DNA of 64,000 nucleotides from Balneolaceae bacterium (GTDB lineage Bacteria; Bacteroidota; Rhodothermia; Balneolales; Balneolaceae): contig JAGYJQ010000014.1 in NCBI GenBank assembly GCA_018401935.1, positions 1 to 64,000 of the forward strand, in the 5' to 3' direction. The first letter of the stretch is position 1. The number at the start of each line of letters is the position of its first letter. The notes under the pieces were generated by a model, which searched no databases, was not told the DNA's origin, and saw nothing but the letters and a program-made list of their open reading frames with translations. Both the position numbers and the translations under genes were made by a program. Positions 1 to 6,221 of this stretch are shown in pieces.

Positions 1-443
1 AAACCTTCATTGATTAGGCTTTCAATGATTTCAGCACCTCCATCTTTTGAAAGAAGTGTTTTTACCCTTTTAATTGTTAACTCATCAAGCTCATCATTAT
101 CAAAAATTTTCAATCGCTTTTCTGAGATACCTTTTAAATCAATTTCAGATATTAAGGACAAGAACGCTTTTAATTGAGCAAAATTGAACTTACTGAGCTT
201 AACTTTTTGAGTCGCCTGATTGGTTACCTTCGTAATTTCAAAGCCTTCTATATCATCATTACTTTTTAAGTAAACCACCCTCAACATCGTCTTAGGTGCT
301 AGTTGCACGTCAAATCCATCCTCATCTTGATGTACTACTTGAAAAAATCGTCCCTTTTCAAATTCATGCCAATACAGCCGGTTTGGTTTTGAATTACGAA
401 TTATCTCTTCTTCCGTTGATTTAGGCACAATGTGCTTTTTCAT
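1..443 (-). CDS. Partial unknown protein, possible Shedu (DUF4263)-type defence protein N-terminus
   Basis: Translating the minus strand from an ATG at 443 gives 147 residues with no stop before the left window edge, so the gene continues outside. It starts MKKHIVPKSTEEEIIRN and has a beta-rich first part containing FFQVVHQDEDGFDVQLAPK. A helical part follows with the pattern KLSKFNFAQLKAFLSLI and KTLLSKDGGAEIIESLINEG. That helical stretch resembles my recollection of the region preceding the DUF4263 nuclease domain of Shedu-type proteins, but the nuclease motifs would lie beyond the edge, so this is tentative. It starts only 3 bp after the hsdS stop on the same strand, so it is almost certainly co-transcribed with hsdMS. 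That position, a third gene in a type I RM operon, is common for defence or accessory genes. That the reading frame is real is well supported; its function is not. Confidence 0.5.
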   Translation of the reverse strand, partial: MKKHIVPKSTEEEIIRNSKPNRLYWHEFEKGRFFQVVHQDEDGFDVQLAPKTMLRVVYLKSNDDIEGFEITKVTNQATQKVKLSKFNFAQLKAFLSLISEIDLKGISEKRLKIFDNDELDELTIKRVKTLLSKDGGAEIIESLINEG

Positions 444-446
444 TCC

Positions 447-1757
447 TTATCCCCCCAAACCCTTCACCACCTCTTCCGGCACTCTCACTTTACCACTTAT
501 TAACTGTGGTAATAAGGTATCCCGGAGTTTGGTTAGGGTTTCTGTTTCTTCGAGATTAAATTTTTGCCTATCTAACCACCGCTGCCCTGTTTTGTTAATC
601 ATATCAAGGACAGGCTCACAGGGAAATAATACGTTAATACTGCCAACCATTTTTGGTTGAGCCCTTTGTCTGCTACCAGTTGAACCAGTAACAGTAGATT
701 GAACTTCATTTTGAAAAGTGTCCGAATTGAATAGCATGTAAAAAAAGGGACTATTCGTTTTATGGTGTGGAACCATTTGCATAAACTCTGTCGAACATAT
801 GCTGTATTCATCAACCTCCAGACCAACATACCAAACTCGTCGTGTTGAGGGGTTTAACTTCGAAACTAAAGTTGCATTCGGTTTCACTGCATATTTATTA
901 CTTTTTATCTCTTCACCAAGCTCTTTTATTGGTTTTGCACTCTCGTCATAAGCAGGGATACTGTAATGAGTGTACAACTGTGTCGGGTTTTCATAAGGCT
1001 TGACTGATGTGGTATCCAATTCTACAAGTTTCAACAGATTGTCCACCCCCCACCCCTTCGGTATCCACTTATTCAGGGTTTCGTTAAAGGTGAAGCGGTC
1101 AGGAAACTGCCGAGCAAGTTCGGGGTTGGTGTGGATCAGTTTTTTGTGGTCGGGGACGGCTTTGCGGCGTTCGGCTTTGGATTGGAGGGCTTCGGGGATT
1201 GGTTTCCCATTGGCGATAGCGTTATCGAGTACGGGATCGAAATCCACGAACCAGCTCTGGAACAACGCCCGCGCCATCGCCTCCAGCGTCGCGTTCATCC
1301 GTCGGTTCAACTCGATCTTGTCATCCAATTTCCCCAGGATGTGAGCAATGGCTTTTTGCTCGGGGAGTGGGGGGATTTCTACATCTAATTTATTTAATTG
1401 ATCTCTGCTAACATTTGGGAATGTTGATCCTGTTGCAGAAATCAAAAGCTTGGGCAAATTGTAATCAATAATACCTTTCAAGAAATATTTATAATCATTC
1501 CCTTTCTTGTGTGATATAGATGCTAAACCTCTTCCTATTCCATATTCTTGATCAGCCCAATTCATTCTTCCAGTCGTTGAACCACGCACACAGAATAGAA
1601 GACTATCTATTGGAGCTTTTTTTCTACAATTACCTGAATATTGAACTGGATAAGGATGATTTAATCCAAATTCAGTCGGTCCGTTTAAAAGAGGTACTCC
1701 GATTTCTTCAGTATTCACATCCTCTTTCTTTGGAGATTGCCCCATTATTATTTCCAA
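447..1757 (-). CDS. hsdS: Type I restriction-modification specificity subunit HsdS (5' end frameshifted)
   Basis: This is the DNA-recognition subunit that pairs with HsdM to direct methylation. The open frame (436 aa from a TTG at 1757) begins near EIIMGQSPKKE, the usual start of the first target-recognition domain (about 1-127). The central conserved helical region follows (about 128-176: PPLPEQKAIAHILGKLDDKI, then LFQSWFVDFDPV), then a second recognition domain (about 210-400) and the distal conserved helix near LRDTLLPQLISGKV. The natural start is probably the ATG at 1791-1789, which overlaps the hsdM stop as ATGA and would encode MSEWANGQLEDI. That frame is one base out of register with the rest, so either the N-terminus is disrupted or the sequence has an error here. 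The recognition domains look more AT-rich than the conserved core. No hsdR is in the window; it may lie to the left. Confidence 0.85.
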   Translation of the reverse strand: MEIIMGQSPKKEDVNTEEIGVPLLNGPTEFGLNHPYPVQYSGNCRKKAPIDSLLFCVRGSTTGRMNWADQEYGIGRGLASISHKKGNDYKYFLKGIIDYNLPKLLISATGSTFPNVSRDQLNKLDVEIPPLPEQKAIAHILGKLDDKIELNRRMNATLEAMARALFQSWFVDFDPVLDNAIANGKPIPEALQSKAERRKAVPDHKKLIHTNPELARQFPDRFTFNETLNKWIPKGWGVDNLLKLVELDTTSVKPYENPTQLYTHYSIPAYDESAKPIKELGEEIKSNKYAVKPNATLVSKLNPSTRRVWYVGLEVDEYSICSTEFMQMVPHHKTNSPFFYMLFNSDTFQNEVQSTVTGSTGSRQRAQPKMVGSINVLFPCEPVLDMINKTGQRWLDRQKFNLEETETLTKLRDTLLPQLISGKVRVPEEVVKGLGG

Positions 1758-1787
1758 TATCCTCTAACTGACCGTTTGCCCACTCAC

Positions 1788-1791
1788 TCAT
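1788..1791 (-). other. ATGA stop-start overlap of hsdM and the original hsdS start
   Basis: On the minus strand the hsdM stop TGA (1790-1788) overlaps an ATG (1791-1789), a classic translational-coupling junction for hsdM-hsdS. The ATG opens MSEWANGQLEDIG, a typical HsdS beginning, but this frame leaves the main hsdS frame around 1755-1758. A normal protein would read LEDIGEIIMGQSP, which restoring two G residues in the GG at 1755-1754 would give. Confidence 0.7.
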
Positions 1792-3365
1792 AATCCAAGC
1801 ACCTTTAGGTTTTCTCGGATGGCGGCATCCAAGTCTTCGGCTTCAGTCATCTGGGATTTCAGGGTAGCGGTGAGTTCGGTCATTTTATCTTCAAAGGGAA
1901 TACCATCGTCCTCTTCTTCGGCGATGCCTACGTATCGGCCGGGAGTGAGAACGTAGTCGTTGGCTTGTATGTCTTCCAGTGTGGCGGATTTGCAGTAGCC
2001 GGGGATGTCTTCGTAGTCGCCGTCGGGAGACTGCTTCGCTCCGCTCGCAGATGGTAGTGAGCGCCAGTTATGATAGGTGTTGGCGATTTCGGCGATATCG
2101 TCTTTGGTGAGCTCTTTCTGGGTGCGGTCGATCATGGTTCCCATCTCGCGGGCATCAATAAACAGCGTTTCGCCTTCCCGGTTACGGTAGCCTTTCTCCT
2201 GATCCTCGGCCTTGTTCCTGGTCATAAACCACAAACACACGGGAATCTGTGTGGTGTAGAATAACTGTCCGGGCAGGGCGATCATACAATCCACCAGATC
2301 GTTCTCGATCATCTGCTGGCGGATCTCTCCCTCTCCCGATGTATTGGAGCTCATCGACCCATTGGCCAGAACAAATCCCGCCGTGCCGTTTTCACTGAGT
2401 TTGCTGAGCATGTGCAAGATCCACGCATAGTTCGCATTTCCGGTGGGAGGAGTGGTGTAGCCATTCCAGCGCGGATCGTCTTCTAGTTCGTTGGTTTCCC
2501 TCCACTGACTCTGGTTGAATGGTGGATTCGCCATGATGTAATCGGCTTTCAGATCGGGATGCTGGTCCTTCAGAAAGGTATTGGCGGGAACATCCCCCAG
2601 ATTGCCGGCAATCCCACGAATGGCAAGGTTCATCTTAGCCAGTTTATAGGTCACCGAGGTGTATTCCTGTCCGTAGATGGAGATATCTTTGGTATTCCCC
2701 TGATGATTTTTCACAAACTCAATACTCTGCACAAACATCCCGCCCGATCCGCAGCAGGGATCATAGATCTTGCCTTTGTAGGGCTCCAGCATTTCAGCAA
2801 TCAGATTTACTATGCATTTCGGTGTGTAAAACTCTCCCCCGCCTTTTCCCTCGGCAGCAGCAAACCGACCAAGAAAATACTCATAGATCCGTCCCACCAC
2901 ATCCTCTTCTTCGTCGCTGGTGGTATCGATATTGTTGATCGTATCGAGTAGGGCACCCAGTGTGCTGGTATCCAGATTCAGCCGGGAGAAATAATTATCA
3001 GGCAAGGCTCCCTTTAGCGCAGCATTATTCTTTTCGATGGTATGCAGGGCCGTATCAATGATGATAGCCAGATCATCCTGCTTGGCATTCTGTTTGATGA
3101 AACTCCACCGGGCTTTTTCGGGCAGAAAAAAGACGTTCTTCATATTGTAGAACTCCTTCATCTCCAGGTACTTTTCTTTGCCTTCCTCTACGAGCTCCTG
3201 CTTGCGCTTCTCAAACTTGTCGCTGGCAAATTTCAGGAAGATGAGACTCAGCACCACATGTTTGTACTCCGATGATTCAACCGTACCCCTGAGTTTATTG
3301 GCAGAATCCCAGAGGGACTCTTCCATACTTTTCTCGTTCTTCGCTTTTGCCTTCTTTTTTGCCAT
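1788..3365 (-). CDS. hsdM: Type I restriction-modification DNA methyltransferase HsdM
   Basis: This 525-aa N6-adenine methyltransferase subunit binds S-adenosylmethionine and, with HsdS, methylates adenines in a bipartite site. Visible features are the N-terminal HsdM helical domain (about 10-150), the FYTPK pre-motif near 179-183, SAM motif I DPCCGSGGMF (202-211) and catalytic motif IV NPPF (280-283). The length is normal for the family. It is the first gene of a leftward operon with hsdS and the partial edge gene. Its codons look clearly more GC-rich than neighbouring genes, which suggests recent acquisition. Without a visible hsdR it is unclear whether the system restricts or only methylates. 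Confidence 0.93.
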   Translation of the reverse strand: MAKKKAKAKNEKSMEESLWDSANKLRGTVESSEYKHVVLSLIFLKFASDKFEKRKQELVEEGKEKYLEMKEFYNMKNVFFLPEKARWSFIKQNAKQDDLAIIIDTALHTIEKNNAALKGALPDNYFSRLNLDTSTLGALLDTINNIDTTSDEEEDVVGRIYEYFLGRFAAAEGKGGGEFYTPKCIVNLIAEMLEPYKGKIYDPCCGSGGMFVQSIEFVKNHQGNTKDISIYGQEYTSVTYKLAKMNLAIRGIAGNLGDVPANTFLKDQHPDLKADYIMANPPFNQSQWRETNELEDDPRWNGYTTPPTGNANYAWILHMLSKLSENGTAGFVLANGSMSSNTSGEGEIRQQMIENDLVDCMIALPGQLFYTTQIPVCLWFMTRNKAEDQEKGYRNREGETLFIDAREMGTMIDRTQKELTKDDIAEIANTYHNWRSLPSASGAKQSPDGDYEDIPGYCKSATLEDIQANDYVLTPGRYVGIAEEEDDGIPFEDKMTELTATLKSQMTEAEDLDAAIRENLKVLGL

Positions 3366-3470
3366 TGATGCGTGTTATATGTCGTTATTTGGTGCGGATG
3401 CGTTTAGCATCCCGTGATGAATAGCTGATTTACGGAATAGCGCTAATTAACTGAAATTATTGGGTAATTT

Positions 3471-3605
3471 CTACTTCTTTTGTCGGGCGACCGCTTTATC
3501 CAGAATGGCCATACACGATTTCAACCTCTGTACTGCTGTTTGCAGATCGGGTTTACCATTGTTTTCGGGTATCCGTGGCTCTTTTTCTGTCGTTTGTTTA
3601 CTCAT
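3471..3605 (-). CDS. Small hypothetical protein (44 aa)
   Basis: A short minus-strand frame starts at an ATG (3605-3603) that overlaps the last 8 bases of the upstream 114-aa gene, and it ends at TAG (3473-3471). The product is a charged 44-residue peptide (MSKQTTEKEPRIPENNGKPD, then LQTAVQRLKSCMAILDKAVARQKK) with one predicted amphipathic helix and no signal peptide or membrane segment. The start-stop overlap and same strand suggest translational coupling with the upstream gene. I do not recognise a family. It is too short for statistical support, and the overlap is the main argument that it is real. Confidence 0.4.
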   Translation of the reverse strand: MSKQTTEKEPRIPENNGKPDLQTAVQRLKSCMAILDKAVARQKK

Positions 3606-3942
3606 GATTGTACTCCACGTTATTTCTTATCAAAAGATCTTTAATCGCTCTGCGGTCACCAAACCTCCTGTAAAACTCAGATTCCATCAGCTCTATTTTG
3701 AACGGCTCATAATCGATCAGCATTTGAATGTACTCCGCTATCTTTTCCAATAACTTCTCTTCTAATCCGTATGCAAGAATTAACGAATTATGTTCTACAA
3801 ATGCATCCAAGCTCCAGGATAATTGTTCTTCTATTTCCATCCGCCGATCCAAAAAGCGCTCTTGCTCTTCATCGAGCTGCGATGTTACCGGAATGGCTCC
3901 GAATTGCTCTTGCAGGTGGGTGATGATCTCTTGTTCGTTCAT
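3598..3942 (-). CDS. Hypothetical protein (114 aa) beside the RM operon
   Basis: A 114-residue, acidic, mostly alpha-helical soluble protein starts at ATG 3942 and overlaps a 44-aa downstream frame. It contains QLDEEQERFLDRRMEIEEQL followed by aliphatic helices (ILAYGLEEKLLEKIAEYIQML). No catalytic motif, zinc site, signal peptide or transmembrane segment is visible, and I do not recognise it. It lies upstream of hsdM on the same strand with about 230 bp between, and shares the accessory region with RM and toxin-antitoxin genes, so an accessory or regulatory role is possible but unproven. Confidence 0.5.
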   Translation of the reverse strand: MNEQEIITHLQEQFGAIPVTSQLDEEQERFLDRRMEIEEQLSWSLDAFVEHNSLILAYGLEEKLLEKIAEYIQMLIDYEPFKIELMESEFYRRFGDRRAIKDLLIRNNVEYNHE

Positions 3943-4144
3943 GGCTTTTCTTTTTAATATAGATCAGAGGGATGTCAGTTACTGTCACCCCCTATCCAAA
4001 TAAGTGGGATCATCTTTGAATAACTCTTATACTCTCAGTTCCTGCCGTTCCCTATTATCCCAAGATTCCTACTATTGGGGTGTATTATTGGGTATACTAT
4101 TAAATTTAAATTGCCTCTAATATACCACAAGCGTATTTATCGCA

Positions 4145-4190
4145 TGACTACGAATCAGGCGGTTAGAAGTTCGAATCTTCTCGGGTGTAC
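4145..4190 (+). other. 3' fragment of a tRNA-Arg(ACG) gene, probable att site
   Basis: The stretch carries the anticodon loop CTACGAA (anticodon ACG), the 3' side of the anticodon stem, a variable region, a perfect T-arm (AGAAG, loop TTCGAAT, CTTCT) and a 3' acceptor strand CGGGTGT. The D-arm and 5' acceptor strand are absent: upstream sequence becomes unrelated exactly at the anticodon stem, where TCAG faces ATGA. This is the signature of a direct repeat left when a tyrosine recombinase inserts DNA into the 3' half of a tRNA gene. The intact tRNA would be expected to the left, beyond the window, making 1-4144 the inserted DNA. Confidence 0.7.
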
Positions 4191-4200
4191 TACTTAAAAC

Positions 4201-4247
4201 AGCAACTTAAGAGGATTATTTATAGTCTATTTTAGGTTGCTTTTTTA
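4201..4247 (+). terminator. Rho-independent terminator after the tRNA fragment
   Basis: AGCAACTTAA (4201-4210) pairs with TTAGGTTGCT (4232-4241) over 10 bp including one G-T wobble. The loop is about 21 nt and a run of six T follows. It sits just downstream of the tRNA-Arg fragment in the same direction, so it is probably the original tRNA terminator. Confidence 0.55.
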
Positions 4248-4391
4248 TTTTGGGTAACATTTAGGAGAACACATTTAGGAAAGTTACTAACTCGTTCATT
4301 CACTCTTTTCTCTAAGTAAATGGGGAGGGGGCATAATATTAACACGTACTGGGATATTGATAATGTACCAATAAAGTTGTACACTTGTAGT

Positions 4392-4796
4392 ATGGATGAG
4401 ATACCCGATTACATAGCCTACCAAGGCGATATCTATCAGATAGAATTCTATTATGATGAAAAGGGTAATAGTCAGCCAAGAACGTATATGGAGAATATGA
4501 AGCCTTCTGATGCTAAGAAGTTTGCTCATCTTCTCCAGATGATGGGTGATGTTGGAGAGATCAGAAACAAAGAAAAATTTCGGAATGAAGGCGATCAGAT
4601 TTATGCCTTCAAACCTCAACCTCACCGATTTCTGTGCTTCTTCATTAGTGGCAAAAAAATCATTATTACCAATGCTTATATGAAGAAGCAGCAAAAACTG
4701 CCACAAACTGAAAAAGACAGGGCATTGGATAAGAAATCAGACTTCGAAATCAGAAACAATAAAGGAATATATTATGAAGACAATACAAAAAAATAA
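4392..4796 (+). CDS. higB: HigB/Gp49-family toxin of a toxin-antitoxin pair
   Basis: The product matches the phage-derived Gp49-like/HigB RelE-fold toxins, which cut mRNA on the ribosome. It has an opening strand IYQIEFYYDEKGN, a helical section with KKFAHLLQMMGDVGE, the strand pair QIYAFKPQPHRFLCFFISGKK, and the closing block NAYMKKQQKLPQTEKDRA typical of the family. I chose ATG 4392 (134 aa, MDEIPDYIAYQ). The longer frame from ATG 4320 begins inside a G-rich repeat and adds 24 residues unlike the family. The gene overlaps the antitoxin start by 23 bp, the toxin-first order usual for higBA. It is probably autoregulated by the antitoxin. Confidence 0.8.
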   Translation: MDEIPDYIAYQGDIYQIEFYYDEKGNSQPRTYMENMKPSDAKKFAHLLQMMGDVGEIRNKEKFRNEGDQIYAFKPQPHRFLCFFISGKKIIITNAYMKKQQKLPQTEKDRALDKKSDFEIRNNKGIYYEDNTKK

Positions 4797-5088
4797 GCTC
4801 GGCTCTGCCTTTGATAAATTTCTGGATGATCCTGAATTTAACAAGGACTATGACCAGGAATTTAAGGAATTCGCTTTATCGGAGCTTCTTCTCGCCCTTA
4901 TGGAAAATGATGGTAAGAGTGTTAGAAAGCTTGCGGAGCTTGCCGGTATTTCCCCAACGACGGTTCAGAATATCAAATCCGGTAAAAATGCAGATATTAA
5001 ACTCAGCAACTTCATGAGCATCATAAAAGCCTGCGGTTATACCCTGAAGATTGAAAAAGGCGAAACCAGCTGGGCACTAGGTGCTTAA
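4774..5088 (+). CDS. higA: HigA-type XRE antitoxin
   Basis: This 104-residue helix-turn-helix protein would neutralise the upstream HigB toxin and repress the operon. The XRE fold is at about 38-95, with the recognition segment KLAELAGISPTTVQNIKSGK followed by IKLSNFMSIIKACGYTLKIE, an ending common to HigA-like antitoxins. The N-terminal helix (AFDKFLDDPEFNKDYDQEF) is the probable toxin-binding part. The start ATG 4774 lies inside the toxin gene and has AAAGGA about 8 nt upstream, so translation is coupled. Genes and spacing are intact, so the pair is probably functional. Confidence 0.85.
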   Translation: MKTIQKNKLGSAFDKFLDDPEFNKDYDQEFKEFALSELLLALMENDGKSVRKLAELAGISPTTVQNIKSGKNADIKLSNFMSIIKACGYTLKIEKGETSWALGA

Positions 5089-5230
5089 TTAATTTCTACA
5101 ACCCGACATGAATTGCCCCCCTCCCCAAAGAACTGACCCCCTCCCTTAAAACTGGGTCGTCCCCGCTGATTCTCTACTTTTAACTGGCCAGTAAATGGGG
5201 AGGGGGTCAACCTTCCGGATAATCAAAGAT

Positions 5231-5695
5231 CTACTGGTCCCAAAAATTCTTAGGCTCTTCGATCAGTATTTTATCAATCAGATCATTAAGTGCCTCTTCT
5301 TGTTCTTTTTCTGAGACTCCTTGAAGCTCTAACTTCATGGAATGGTCTACACGACTTAATCTCTTCTTGGCAATCTTTCTGGCTTGGTCTCGCACCATCT
5401 CTTCAAGTTCTTGTTCTGGCACAAAGCCATAGACAAACTTTACCCCTAATCCATCAGCCATCTTTTGTAGGGTTGAGAGCTTTACATTACCACTTACTTC
5501 AGCCTGCTCTATTCGATAAATACGTGATCTATCAAGCCCAACACGACCACCTAATTCTTCTAAGGTCATACCAAGTCCTTCACGAATAGCATTTACCCAC
5601 CCACCCGAAGGTGCTGGCATTTTTAGCAGAGGTTTTAGCTTCTTTAGTTTCTTATCAAGCTGTTTTCGTATCAGCTTTTTATCCCAATAGTTCAT
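5231..5695 (-). CDS. Mobile mystery protein A (XRE-type regulator)
   Basis: A 154-residue protein with the hallmarks of the mobile mystery protein A family: an N-terminal helix rich in lysine (KKLIRKQLDKKLKKLKPL), a PAPSGGWVNAIREGLGMT lead, an XRE helix-turn-helix (about 40-95, GRVGLDRSRIYRIEQAEVSG), FVYGFVPEQELEEMV, and a basic region QARKIAKKRLSRVDHSM. In known loci this protein is followed by mobile mystery protein B, a Fic-domain protein, and the pair is linked to mobile elements. Here no Fic gene follows; the next sequence is the G-rich repeat region and higBA on the other strand. It is therefore an orphan, probably autoregulating through the four palindromes upstream. Confidence 0.82.
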   Translation of the reverse strand: MNYWDKKLIRKQLDKKLKKLKPLLKMPAPSGGWVNAIREGLGMTLEELGGRVGLDRSRIYRIEQAEVSGNVKLSTLQKMADGLGVKFVYGFVPEQELEEMVRDQARKIAKKRLSRVDHSMKLELQGVSEKEQEEALNDLIDKILIEEPKNFWDQ

Positions 5696-5726
5696 AATAG
5701 TGCCTTTTCGTGCTTTTAAATCACAT

Positions 5727-5846
5727 TTGTTGATGTTTACAACAATACAACCTTATCATATGTTGTCATAAATAACAACAAAAATATACAATATGTTGTC
5801 AAATATAGCAACAAAAAGACAGGAATAGTGTCATAAATGACAACAA
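5727..5846. promoter_or_regulatory. Array of four evenly spaced palindromic operators
   Basis: Four imperfect palindromes with outer half-sites TGTTG/CAACA occur at 5727-5745 (TTGTTGATGTTTACAACAA), 5761-5780 (TGTTGTCATAAATAACAACA), 5794-5813 (TGTTGTCAAATATAGCAACA) and 5826-5845 (TAGTGTCATAAATGACAACA). Aligned unit starts are 33, 33 and 32 bp apart, about three helical turns. They fill the gap between the recombinase stump and the mobile mystery protein A start, so they are probably cooperative binding sites for that XRE regulator. Confidence 0.65.
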
Positions 5847-5850
5847 TCCA

Positions 5851-6201
5851 TCAATCAGAAAATAACATCTCATCATAGGCATCAATCACCTGATCTTCAA
5901 AAGACCCTAGATATGCTTGTGTTGTTTGTTCTGTGCTATGTCCTAACACATCTTGGATAGCACTGGTTGGAACGCATTTCCTTTTTGATCTGGTAGCATA
6001 AGTATGCCTAGCACTATAAAATGAACTATCAGGTGCACCGATTTTCTTACCCACTCTTCCAAGTGTTCGGTTTAGCGTATTACGCTTTTCCTTTATGACG
6101 TCATAGTAATCATCCCCATCAACATCAGCAGATAAAATAGGAAAGACTACGTCATCAGGTAAAGCACTTCTCTTATCTAATCTCACCGTTTTTAGCAGAG
6201 G
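5851..6201 (-). pseudogene. C-terminal remnant of a tyrosine recombinase (phage integrase family)
   Basis: About 110 codons remain of the catalytic domain of a tyrosine recombinase. Visible are the second catalytic block SARHTYATRSKR (His-x-x-x type, with Arg), the LGHSTEQTTQAYL block that carries the third catalytic His and the Tyr nucleophile, and the C-terminal helix DEMLFSD. The N-terminal core-binding domain and first catalytic Arg are missing: in-frame sequence upstream stops at TAG (6204-6202) and the next gene's stop follows at 6222. Intact family members are usually about three to four times longer. It is a non-functional relic marking past integration, and a GTG at 6186 is the only apparent start. 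Confidence 0.8.
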
Positions 6202-6221
6202 CTACACCTTCACTTGAGAAA

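Larger units (their letters stand above)
4315..5212. repeat. Four G-rich repeat units around the toxin-antitoxin pair
   Basis: AGTAAATGGGGAGGGGG occurs identically at 4315-4331 and 5190-5206. Inverted relatives lie at 5113-5130 (TTGCCCCCCTCCCCAAAG) and 5134-5150 (TGACCCCCTCCCTTAAA). The first and second units form an inverted pair enclosing higBA. The second and fourth form an inverted pair of about 100 bp in the gap after higA. They may be ends of a small mobile element or remnants of an insertion sequence; no transposase is present. Confidence 0.5.

Noticed and set aside
4145-4190. Functional tRNA gene
   Set aside because: The D-arm and 5' acceptor strand are missing, so it cannot fold into a tRNA.
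4320-4391. N-terminal extension of the HigB toxin from ATG 4320
   Set aside because: The ATG lies inside a G-rich repeat and the 24 extra residues do not resemble the family; ATG 4392 gives a normal start.
4296-4706. Open frame of 136 codons on the minus strand opposite the toxin gene
   Set aside because: It is antisense to a recognisable toxin and has no recognisable domain.
5727-5846. Possible CRISPR-like or iteron array
   Set aside because: Only four units, each palindromic and separated by about 13 bp, and no cas or replication gene nearby. Operators fit better.
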